Source: Bacteroidales bacterium
Lineage (GTDB): Bacteria; Bacteroidota; Bacteroidia; Bacteroidales; UBA12077
DNA length: 5,958 bases
Assembly (NCBI GenBank): GCA_030156305.1
Contig: JASGMZ010000187.1
Location: 1-5,958 of the forward strand
Direction: 5' to 3'
The translations under genes were made by a program, and so were the position numbers. Below the pieces are notes generated by a model that ran no database searches, was not told the DNA's origin, and was given only the letters and a program-made list of their open reading frames with translations. Positions 1 through 5,958 of this stretch are shown here, piece by piece; the first letter of the stretch is position 1; each line of letters starts with the position of its first letter.

Positions 1-594
1 TTGAGAAGCCAGAATGCCATAATATAAATTAGCAACATTCTCTTTAAGATCGTTTTTTGAGGCTGTAAGATTTTTTTCGGCAATTTCTTTACTCAACTTA
101 GCCATTTTTAAACCCACCCAGTACTGGCCACTAAAAATAAGCTGAGAAACCTGTACACTGGCATTGGCCTGGTCTTCCATAACAATTGTTGAAGCAGGCA
201 TCATGCTTTGCAAAGTTTGTTCAAAAATCTGACTAGCCTGATAATCCTGAAAATCTTCCATAGTCCAGTCTGGGTAATTGGCCATGGTTTGCTGTAAAGC
301 TTGATTAATTATATCTGGATCTACATCTCCGCCACCTCCTAAGGCAAATTCAAATTCATAATTAAAATTAGTGGTATAGTCCATTGCTCCATTTACCTGT
401 GGTAGCCCTGATCCCCGCGCCTCCTTATATTTTTGTTCGGCTAAAGCTATATCACTCTTGGCATTTAAAAAAGTTTTATTATGCTCCAATGCATATTCCT
501 GCGCTTCCTGTAAGGTGAAAGAAAAAGATTCTTCCTGCGCAACAACAGTTCCAACTAATCCTATGGATAAAAGGAATAAGAATATTCTTTTCAT
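1..594 (-). CDS. TolC-family outer membrane efflux protein, N-terminal part (gene continues past the left edge)
   Basis: My reading of the minus strand from the ATG at 594-592 stays open for 198 codons to position 1, so the C-terminal half or more is outside the window. Residues 1-19 form a signal peptide: K2-R3, a hydrophobic core (IFLFLLSIGLVG), and a likely cut after V17-V18-A19, before Q20. Residues 24-68 match the first coiled-coil helix of outer-membrane efflux proteins, including ALEHN, an alanine-rich heptad stretch and the G-LPQVNG turn (63-69) that leads into the first beta strand. A second strand and helix start follow at 145-166 (ASVQVSQLIFSGQYWVGLK), a pattern usual in Bacteroidota TolC homologues. 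Between them, residues 85-142 form a long Gly/acidic loop (four Gly at 86-89, then DVDPD), probably surface-exposed. TolC proteins are trimeric exit ducts for RND or ABC pumps and type I secretion. The GbsR-type gene 82 bases upstream suggests an efflux operon. The family call is firm; the substrate is unknown. Confidence 0.9.
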   Translation of the reverse strand, partial: MKRIFLFLLSIGLVGTVVAQEESFSFTLQEAQEYALEHNKTFLNAKSDIALAEQKYKEARGSGLPQVNGAMDYTTNFNYEFEFALGGGGDVDPDIINQALQQTMANYPDWTMEDFQDYQASQIFEQTLQSMMPASTIVMEDQANASVQVSQLIFSGQYWVGLKMAKLSKEIAEKNLTASKNDLKENVANLYYGILASQ

Positions 595-630
595 AATTCA
601 ATCATTCATTTATTTTATTAACTATTTTTT

Positions 631-690
631 AACTATTGTATTTTTTAACTATTGTATTTATTAAATATTGTATTTATTAACTATTATTTT
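631..690. repeat. 16-bp AT-rich direct repeat array, about 3.75 units, between regulator and tolC
   Basis: Near-identical units of AACTATTGTATTTATT lie head to tail at 631-646, 647-662 and 663-678, with a partial, degenerate copy at 679-690. A shorter AACTATTTTTT element precedes them at 620-630. Differences are few: TTT for TAT near the end of the first unit, and AAA for AAC at the start of the third. The array begins inside the last codons of the regulator gene, whose TAA stop is at 679-677, and fills most of the gap to the tolC start at 594. On the coding (minus) strand each unit junction carries AGTTAA or ATTTAA. Extra copies would therefore still end the regulator at the same place and would change only the intergenic spacing. 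The function is unknown. Possible roles are binding sites, an mRNA spacer, or a by-product of slippage. Confidence 0.8.
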
Positions 691-1156
691 TTTCGTTTGA
701 TTTATATTCCTCTTTGCATTTTTCAACACTATTATAAATTAATTGAATTAAATCTAAAAGTTCATTAAAAAAAACAGCATTTGCGGAAGTTTTATTTTCT
801 TTCAATTCCAGAACATAGTTTAAAAACTTTTTCGTCTTTAAAAGTTTCTTTTCGAATTTATCGATGATAGTAAAAATATTTTTTCTGTTCAGTTGAAAGT
901 ATCGTTTACGTTCACCGGGGAGTGTGATATATTCAATATCTCCTCTGATCTCCAGGTTTCGCAAGGTTATACTTGCCGCGCTTTTGCTTATCTGCAGCTC
1001 TTCAACAATCTCATCAAAAGTAAATCGCTCTTTGTCCATGACCATTAATAAAGCCAGAATTCTCCCTGCAATAGGCTGAAAACCTTCTTTATCAAAATAT
1101 ATGCCAATCTCTTCTATAAGATCTTTTTGTTTTTTCAGTCTCTCTTCACTAGTCAT
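677..1156 (-). CDS. GbsR/MarR-family winged-helix transcriptional regulator
   Basis: This is a 159-residue cytoplasmic DNA-binding protein, a usual length for the GbsR branch of the MarR superfamily. The GbsR-like signature is plain: IGIYFDKEGFQPIAGRILALL (17-37), a three-helix segment, then TFDEIVEELQISKSAAS (46-62) as the helix-turn-helix with recognition helix around 57-68, and the wing IEYITLPGERKRYFQL (74-89) with the typical PGER turn. Residues 92-155 are predicted helical and Lys/Glu-rich, probably the dimerisation arm. The ATG at 1156 sits about 25-30 bases below a good promoter, and no earlier in-frame start is needed. The gene is followed by tolC after 82 bases on the same strand, so it probably heads that operon and controls it. 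A perfect inverted repeat over its own -33 box suggests autorepression. GbsR family members respond to varied small ligands (choline in Bacillus); the ligand here cannot be read from the sequence. Confidence 0.9.
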   Translation of the reverse strand: MTSEERLKKQKDLIEEIGIYFDKEGFQPIAGRILALLMVMDKERFTFDEIVEELQISKSAASITLRNLEIRGDIEYITLPGERKRYFQLNRKNIFTIIDKFEKKLLKTKKFLNYVLELKENKTSANAVFFNELLDLIQLIYNSVEKCKEEYKSNEKNNS

Positions 1157-1188
1157 ATTCCAAAAAATATTGGTTTAAAATAAAGGTG

Positions 1189-1218
1189 CAAACATACTAA
1201 AGTTTTTTTAGTTTACAA
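1189..1218 (-). promoter_or_regulatory. Bacteroidota-type promoter of the GbsR-family regulator gene
   Basis: On the minus strand a TTG (1218-1216) is followed by exactly 19 bases and then TATGTTTG (1196-1189). This fits the Bacteroidota primary sigma factor pattern of a TTG-like -33 box and a TAnnTTTG -7 box, with all six specified -7 bases matching. Transcription should start around 1180-1185, giving a leader of roughly 25-30 nucleotides before the ATG at 1156. The leader has no obvious Shine-Dalgarno sequence, as is common in this phylum. Confidence 0.75.
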
Positions 1219-1236
1219 CTTTATAAACTAAAAAAA
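1203..1236. promoter_or_regulatory. Perfect 13-bp inverted repeat, candidate operator for the regulator
   Basis: The left arm TTTTTTTAGTTTA (1203-1215) and right arm TAAACTAAAAAAA (1224-1236) are exact reverse complements around an 8-base spacer (1216-1223). The -33 TTG of the regulator promoter lies in this spacer, so a dimer bound to the two arms would cover the RNA polymerase site. The position, symmetry and distance (47 bases above the start codon) suit a winged-helix dimer operator and autorepression. The arms are almost entirely A/T, so some of the symmetry could be fortuitous, but the TAGTTTA/TAAACTA core is more specific than the outer homopolymers. Confidence 0.65.
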
Positions 1237-1237
1237 T

Positions 1238-1269
1238 CAAAAAAAATCACCTGCAATAATTTTACAGGT
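1238..1269 (-). terminator. Probable intrinsic terminator of the DHOD-like gene
   Basis: About 30 bases after the stop codon at 1299-1301, the minus strand can fold ACCTGTAA (1269-1262) against TTGCAGGT (1256-1249), with one G-U pair and a 5-base loop. A run of eight T follows at 1246-1239, and a second T-run (1236-1230) comes just after. The stem is short and only moderately GC-rich, so termination may be partial. It separates the DHOD-like gene from the regulator, which has its own promoter immediately downstream. Confidence 0.6.
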
Positions 1270-1298
1270 AATTATGGACAAAAACACATGAAATTATC

Positions 1299-2315
1299 TT
1301 AAGGCTTAGGATAATTATTTAATAATTTTTCGGAACTGTTTAAAAGAATGTCTACATACTGGGCTCTCAGATAAACAAAAGGATCTTTGGTATTTTTCCT
1401 GGCCAGGTTACCTTTAAAGTCATCGATTTTTTCATAGCCTTTTTCGTCCATCCAGCTATTGATCTGACTGATCATTTGGCTGGCATGTTCAATTTTATTT
1501 TTATACAATGTACTCACGACCTGAACGGTATCTGCTCCAGCCAATAACAGTTTTACTACCTCTTGCCCATCAAAAATTCCGGAAGCAGCAGCCACATCAG
1601 CATTTATCTGTCCATGCAGTAATCCGGCATATCGCAAGGCTAACCGATAATCACCCTTATTGCTAAGATTAAATGGAAAAATATGCTTTTCCTCTTTGAT
1701 ATCAATTTCCGGTTCAAAAAGTCGGTTAAATAGTATGATACCATCTACTTTTAAATGATCCAACTGTTGGATAAAATTCAGCGGGTTGGAATAAAAAGGG
1801 CTAATCTTGACACTTAACGGAATTTTTACTGCTTTTTTAATCGATTTTACAATCTTTAACTGGTTCTCTTCTGCCTCCTTACTTGTAATTTCAAACTTTT
1901 TGGGTACATGATAAAGATTGATTTCAAGGGCATCCACACCGGTTTCTTCGATCATTTTCGCATATTCAATCCAGGTTTCTTCATAGATTGCATTTAAACT
2001 GGCAATAACAGGGATAGTAGTATTTTCTTTAACTTTTTTCAGATGCATCAGATGTTCTTTAGGGCCGGCATGCTTAATATCCGGATGAATTTTTATCATC
2101 TCGGCGTGTCGTTCATTATATGCTTCAAGCTCTTCATCAAGCTCGGCAGATTCAAGGTTTATTTGTTCCTCAAACAGAGATTTATATACAATAGCAGCAA
2201 CGCCAGCTTTTTCCATAGCTTTTACCTTTTCGATACTGGCTGAAAGGTTAGAGGCACCGGCAATAATCGGATTTTTAAGTTTTAATCCTAAATAATTGGT
2301 TGATAAATCGGCCAT
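1299..2315 (-). CDS. Dihydroorotate dehydrogenase-like FMN-binding TIM-barrel protein (not canonical PyrD)
   Basis: The 338-residue product has the TIM-barrel fold of class 1 dihydroorotate dehydrogenases. Barrel and FMN-site segments are recognisable: KNPIIAGAS (14-22), VYKSL with Lys45, the EINL strand (131-134), SVKISPF with Lys170, ILFNRL with Asn197, and the phosphate-binding loops AASGIFDG (243-250) and LAGADTVQVVSTLY (258-271). The loop that should carry the catalytic base, NLSCPN in class 1A enzymes and Ser in class 2, reads NLYHVP (133-138), so His136 sits where the Cys belongs. Pyrimidine synthesis is therefore doubtful. From memory, genes of this DHOD-like group often lie beside nifJ in Bacteroidota and cyanobacteria, as here: the PFOR gene ends 141 bases upstream on the same strand. 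The two are separated by a terminator, so any co-expression would need read-through or a separate promoter; I found no convincing TAnnTTTG box in the gap. Its substrate and electron partner are unknown. The fold is certain and the reaction is open. Confidence 0.85.
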   Translation of the reverse strand: MADLSTNYLGLKLKNPIIAGASNLSASIEKVKAMEKAGVAAIVYKSLFEEQINLESAELDEELEAYNERHAEMIKIHPDIKHAGPKEHLMHLKKVKENTTIPVIASLNAIYEETWIEYAKMIEETGVDALEINLYHVPKKFEITSKEAEENQLKIVKSIKKAVKIPLSVKISPFYSNPLNFIQQLDHLKVDGIILFNRLFEPEIDIKEEKHIFPFNLSNKGDYRLALRYAGLLHGQINADVAAASGIFDGQEVVKLLLAGADTVQVVSTLYKNKIEHASQMISQINSWMDEKGYEKIDDFKGNLARKNTKDPFVYLRAQYVDILLNSSEKLLNNYPKP

Positions 2316-2404
2316 AATTGTTGAGTTTTAATTTTTACCTTTTTTAATACAACAAGTTAACTACCCATAAGTTCATTTATCTGACAGAAAAAAATCAAAT
2401 CAAT

Positions 2405-2434
2405 AAAAAAGCAGGCTTTGTTGAGCCTGCTTTT
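2405..2434 (-). terminator. Intrinsic terminator after the PFOR gene
   Basis: A perfect 7-bp stem, GCAGGCT (2411-2417) with AGCCTGC (2424-2430), encloses a 6-base loop and is flanked by A-runs and T-runs that lengthen it. Read on the minus strand, the hairpin ends in six T (2410-2405). It begins 22 bases after the TAG stop at 2457-2459, so it should end the PFOR transcript before the DHOD-like gene. The four T on the other flank could also give weak termination in the opposite direction. Confidence 0.85.
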
Positions 2435-2456
2435 CCTAAATTAAATATTTAACGAA

Positions 2457-5400
2457 CTACTTTGAATAGTCATAAGCAGCTAAACGCTTATAGTTATTAT
2501 ATCTCCATTTAGCATCATTTTCGGCACGAACAAAAAGTTCGTCAGCTATATCCGGGAATGATTTCGAAAGCGAAGTATAACGTACTTCATTCTTCAAGAA
2601 ATCCTGGAATTTACTCCAGTCTGGTTCTTTAGAATCAATAACAAAAGGATTCTTTCCTTCAGTTTCTAACAATGGATTAAATCTATAGTTATGCCAGTAA
2701 CCAGATTCAACAGCTAATTTTTCTTCCAACTGAGATTTACCCATTCCTGCTCTTAACCCATGGTTAATACAAGGAGAGTAAGCAATAATCAAGGAAGGCC
2801 CGGGATATGCTTCTGCTTCTTTAATTGCTTTAAAATACTGATTTTGGCTTGCGCCCATAGCTACCTGGGCAACATACACATGTCCATAGGTCATGGCCAT
2901 CATTCCCAAATCTTTTTTACGCACACGCATACCGGCAGCAGCAAATTTAGCTACAGCGCCTACAGGAGTTGATTTAGATGCCTGTCCTCCGGTATTTGAA
3001 TATACTTCGGTATCCAAAACCAGAACATTTACATCTTCACCCGTAGCCAGTACATGGTCTAATCCACCATAACCGATATCATAAGCCCATCCGTCACCAC
3101 CGATAATCCAAATGGATTTCTTCACAAGATATTGTTCTAATTGTAAGATATCTTTGGCTAACTGATGATTTTCTTTTTTACAAGCTTCAACCACTTTAGC
3201 AGAAGCTACTTTTGATTTCTCAGCATCTGCCATGTTTTCAATCCATTCTTTAAATACAGCTTGTGTATCTGCTGATACTTCGTTCATTGCAGCATTCATC
3301 TTTTCTGCTATTCGCCGGCGCAGTTTTTCAACCCCAACGGCCATACCATAACCATATTCGGCATTGTCTTCGAACAATGAATTAGCCCATGCTGGCCCAT
3401 GTCCTTCATTATTGGCACAATATGGAGTTGATGGAGCAGAACCACCATAAATAGAAGAACAACCCGTAGCATTAGCAATCATCATTCGATCGCCAAAGAG
3501 CTGTGTGATTGTTTTGATATAAGATGTTTCTCCACAACCTGCACAAGCACCGCTAAACTCAAATAATGGCTGTGCAAACTGACTGTTTTTAACGGATTTT
3601 TCTTTAGGTAACACATGATCTTTATATCCAACCTTGTTATGCATATAATCCCACCGTTTATCTTCTTCCAGCTGAGATTCCAATGGTTTCATTTCTAATG
3701 CCTTGGTCGGAGCAGGACAAACATCCACACAATTACTACAGCCTGTACAATCAAGTACACTTACCTGTATTAGGAAATTATATTCTTTAATACCACCTTT
3801 TCCTTTCACTGTAGTTGTTCCTTCGGGAGCATTTTCTACCTCTTCGTCAGTTAATAAAAATGGACGTATAGCTGCATGAGGACAAACATATGCACATTGG
3901 TTACACTGCGTACAATTATCGGGTATCCACTCGGGAACGGTAACGGCAACACCACGTTTTTCATAAGCTGCTGTTCCTGCCGGGAAGGTTCCATCTTCAC
4001 GACCTGCGAAAGCGCTAACCGGTAAATCATCTCCTTTTTGGGCATTAATAGGTTCTACAATATTTTTAATAAAATCAGGAATATCTCTATTATCCGTTTC
4101 TGCTTTCACTTCAATATTTTTCCATTCCGAAGGAATTTTTATTTCTTCTACATCACCACCTCTGTCAACAGCAGTTTTATTCATGTTTACAACATCTTCG
4201 CCTTTACGTCCAAAAGTTTTAACAATGGCTTTCTTCATTTCTTCTACTGCTTTATCATAAGGTATTACATTAGAAATTTTGAAGAAAGCAGATTGCATAA
4301 TGGTATTGGTTCTATTTCCTAAACCAATTTCCGTGGCAATTTTAGTTGCATTTATGATATAACATTTGACTTCTTTTTCCGCAAGGGTTTTTTTCATTGC
4401 ATCGGGAAAATGATTTTTTGTTTCTTCGGCATCCCAGATACTGTTTAACAAAAATGTGCCCCCTTTTTTAATACCTTTAAGCATATCATATTTTTGAAGA
4501 TATGCAGGTACATGGCAAGCAACAAAATCAGGAGTACCTACTAAATAAGTTGAACGTATCGGTTGGTCACCAAAACGTAGGTGAGAAACGGTTATTCCAC
4601 CTGATTTTTTTGAGTCGTAAGCAAAATATGCCTGTGCATATTTATCGGTACTATCGCCTATGATTTTAATAGAGTTTTTGTTAGCCCCAACGGTACCATC
4701 AGAACCTAAGCCGTAAAATTTAGCTTCGAAAGTTCCTTCAGGAACAACGCTTACATCGGGTAATATGGGCAAAGAAGTAAATTTAACGTCATCAACAATA
4801 CCTAAAGTAAAATGATTTTTAGGTTCGGGCAGTTTTAAATTATCATAAACCGACATGATATGTGCCGGAGTAGTATCTTTTGAGCTCAATCCATATCGGC
4901 CACCTACCACTATGGGAGCATTTTCTTTTTTATAGAATAATTCTCTGATATCCATGTATAATGGTTCACCGTTTGCTCCGTTTTCTTTGGTACGGTCTAA
5001 AACAGCAATTCTTTTTACCGTTTTAGGTAACACTTTCATGAAATATTTTTCAGAAAATGGACGATATAAATGAACCGATATTAAACCCACTTTTTCGCCC
5101 TGAGCTATTTTATAATCAACTACTTCTTTAATGGTTGAAGTAACAGATCCCATGGCAACAATAATATTCTCTGCATCTTCAGCTCCATAATACGTAAATG
5201 GGTGATACTCACGTCCGGTTAGTTTGGTTATTTCCTGCATATATTCATCAACGATATCGGGAACAGGATCATAAAATTTACTGGCTGCTTCGCGAGCCTG
5301 GAAATAAATATCCGGATTTTGAGCGGTACCTCTGGTTACAGGATGCTCAGGATTTAAAGCATTATCTCTAAAACGTTGCAATGCATCAAAATCAATAAAT

Positions 5401-5958
5401 TTAGCCAAATCATCATTCTCGAAATATTCAACCTTTTGGATTTCATGAGATGTTCTAAAACCATCAAAGAAATGAAGAAAAGGGATTCGGGTTTTAATAG
5501 AAGCCAAATGAGCTACACCGGCAATATCCATAATTTCCTGCACACTTCCTGTAGCCAACATGGCAAATCCTGTGTGGCGGGTACTCATAACATCGCTATG
5601 ATCACCAAAAATGGATAATGCATGAGCAGCTAAGCTGCGTGCACTTACATGAAATACACCGGGTAATAATTCGCCGGAAATTTTATACATGTTTGGTATC
5701 ATTAGTAACAATCCCTGTGAGGCGGTGAAAGTAGAGGTTAAGGCCCCTGATTGCAGTGAACCATGAACAGCACCTGAAGCACCACCTTCGGATTGCATTT
5801 CGGTAACTTGTACCTGATCGCCAAAAATATTTTTTCTTCCATGAGACGCCCACTCATCAACATATTCTGCCATAGTTGATGAGGGTGTAATTGGGTAAAT
5901 CGCTGCAACTTCACTAAACATATAAGCTACATGAGCCGCTGCATAGTTACCATCGCAG
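2457..5958 (-). CDS. nifJ: Pyruvate:ferredoxin (flavodoxin) oxidoreductase, single-chain; first codons lie past the right edge
   Basis: This cytoplasmic enzyme oxidises pyruvate and CoA to acetyl-CoA and CO2 and reduces ferredoxin or flavodoxin. The window holds 1166 codons. Counting from the Met at 5921, twelve conserved in-frame residues precede it (CDGNYAAAHVAY), so that Met is internal and roughly 7-10 residues are missing. Aligned from memory to the Desulfovibrio africanus enzyme, pyruvate-site Thr12 (YPITPSST) and Arg95 and the TPP-contacting Glu45 are present. The transketolase-like domains and the GLGSDGTVGANKNS gamma-type domain (404-417) follow. A 2x[4Fe-4S] ferredoxin domain has Cys 670/673/676/680 and 725/728/731/735. 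The proximal cluster is ligated by Cys793, 796, 821 and 1051. The TPP motif runs from GDG (942-944) to Asn976. The protein ends at YDYSK, lacking the C-terminal extension of D. africanus and matching the usual length of about 1170-1190. No frameshift or missing catalytic residue is seen. Despite its name, nifJ does not imply nitrogen fixation here. Confidence 0.97.
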   Translation of the reverse strand, partial: CDGNYAAAHVAYMFSEVAAIYPITPSSTMAEYVDEWASHGRKNIFGDQVQVTEMQSEGGASGAVHGSLQSGALTSTFTASQGLLLMIPNMYKISGELLPGVFHVSARSLAAHALSIFGDHSDVMSTRHTGFAMLATGSVQEIMDIAGVAHLASIKTRIPFLHFFDGFRTSHEIQKVEYFENDDLAKFIDFDALQRFRDNALNPEHPVTRGTAQNPDIYFQAREAASKFYDPVPDIVDEYMQEITKLTGREYHPFTYYGAEDAENIIVAMGSVTSTIKEVVDYKIAQGEKVGLISVHLYRPFSEKYFMKVLPKTVKRIAVLDRTKENGANGEPLYMDIRELFYKKENAPIVVGGRYGLSSKDTTPAHIMSVYDNLKLPEPKNHFTLGIVDDVKFTSLPILPDVSVVPEGTFEAKFYGLGSDGTVGANKNSIKIIGDSTDKYAQAYFAYDSKKSGGITVSHLRFGDQPIRSTYLVGTPDFVACHVPAYLQKYDMLKGIKKGGTFLLNSIWDAEETKNHFPDAMKKTLAEKEVKCYIINATKIATEIGLGNRTNTIMQSAFFKISNVIPYDKAVEEMKKAIVKTFGRKGEDVVNMNKTAVDRGGDVEEIKIPSEWKNIEVKAETDNRDIPDFIKNIVEPINAQKGDDLPVSAFAGREDGTFPAGTAAYEKRGVAVTVPEWIPDNCTQCNQCAYVCPHAAIRPFLLTDEEVENAPEGTTTVKGKGGIKEYNFLIQVSVLDCTGCSNCVDVCPAPTKALEMKPLESQLEEDKRWDYMHNKVGYKDHVLPKEKSVKNSQFAQPLFEFSGACAGCGETSYIKTITQLFGDRMMIANATGCSSIYGGSAPSTPYCANNEGHGPAWANSLFEDNAEYGYGMAVGVEKLRRRIAEKMNAAMNEVSADTQAVFKEWIENMADAEKSKVASAKVVEACKKENHQLAKDILQLEQYLVKKSIWIIGGDGWAYDIGYGGLDHVLATGEDVNVLVLDTEVYSNTGGQASKSTPVGAVAKFAAAGMRVRKKDLGMMAMTYGHVYVAQVAMGASQNQYFKAIKEAEAYPGPSLIIAYSPCINHGLRAGMGKSQLEEKLAVESGYWHNYRFNPLLETEGKNPFVIDSKEPDWSKFQDFLKNEVRYTSLSKSFPDIADELFVRAENDAKWRYNNYKRLAAYDYSK

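Noticed and set aside
594..609. Tiny minus-strand upstream frames (ATG at 609 and at 605) before tolC, the second overlapping the tolC start as ATGA, considered as translational-coupling leaders.
   Set aside because: They are only three and four codons long, in AT-rich DNA where such frames arise by chance, with no ribosome-binding site or conservation evidence.
458..664. Plus-strand open frame of 68 codons.
   Set aside because: It runs antisense to the tolC signal-peptide region and into the AT repeats. Its composition is unlike a real protein and it has no recognisable domain.
1160..1173. CCAA...TTGG inverted repeat in the regulator's leader.
   Set aside because: The stem is only 4 bp, too short to claim as a structure or operator.
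2316..2404. Possible promoter for the DHOD-like gene (TAACTTGT and TTTG-like pieces on the minus strand).
   Set aside because: No box matches TAnnTTTG at more than about four of the six specified bases with correct spacing to a TTG. Nothing here can be supported.
3851..4045. Minus-strand open frame of 64 codons in another frame within the PFOR gene, considered as a sign of a frameshift.
   Set aside because: The main PFOR frame is continuous across this stretch and carries the first [4Fe-4S] motif intact, so this is a shadow frame.
4038..4322. Plus-strand open frame of 94 codons, with similar ones at 2043-2243, 2760-2972 and 5376-5618.
   Set aside because: All lie entirely inside highly conserved minus-strand genes, are rich in Phe/Ile/Asn from reversed AT-rich codons, and show no domain.
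5919..5921. ATG at 5921 as the start codon of the PFOR gene.
   Set aside because: The frame remains open upstream to the window edge and encodes DGNYAAAHVAY, a conserved part of PFOR N-termini. The true start lies off the right edge.
2457..5958. nifJ as evidence of nitrogen fixation.
   Set aside because: Single-chain PFOR is widespread in anaerobes for pyruvate oxidation, and no nif structural or regulatory genes or NifA-type sites are seen in the window.

Overview
The window most likely comes from a member of the Bacteroidota that uses pyruvate:ferredoxin oxidoreductase, and so has an anaerobic or facultatively anaerobic metabolism. Four things point this way. The DNA is AT-rich. The protein types are typical of the phylum (a GbsR-type regulator next to TolC, and a long single-chain NifJ next to a DHOD-like protein). 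Shine-Dalgarno sequences are weak or absent. One promoter matches the Bacteroidota pattern TTG-N19-TAnnTTTG. I cannot name a genus; a Bacteroidales/Marinilabiliales-like lineage is a guess.

All four genes are on the minus strand, so in transcription order they read from right to left. The right 60% (2457-5958) is a pyruvate:ferredoxin (flavodoxin) oxidoreductase, complete except for its first few codons, which lie beyond the right edge. It ends at a clear intrinsic terminator (2405-2434). Next comes a dihydroorotate dehydrogenase-like FMN protein (1299-2315) that lacks the catalytic Cys/Ser of real PyrD enzymes; a weaker hairpin plus T-tract follows (1238-1269). Then comes a GbsR/MarR-family repressor-like gene (677-1156) with its own recognisable promoter. 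A perfect 13-bp inverted repeat straddles the -33 element of that promoter. Last is the first 198 codons of a TolC-type outer-membrane efflux protein (1-594), which runs off the left edge. A run of 16-bp AT-rich direct repeats fills the gap between the regulator and tolC.

There are two functional blocks. The right block is central carbon metabolism: PFOR oxidises pyruvate to acetyl-CoA and passes electrons to ferredoxin or flavodoxin, and the DHOD-like flavoprotein beside it has no established role. The left block looks like the start of an efflux operon: an autoregulated GbsR-type regulator, then TolC, with a membrane-fusion protein and an inner-membrane pump expected beyond the left edge. 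No intergenic gap exceeds about 142 bases. I see no RNA genes, CRISPR arrays or insertion sequences, and no evidence of a wholly new system. The most interesting points are the operator/promoter architecture, the 16-bp repeat array and the active-site-altered DHOD-like protein.
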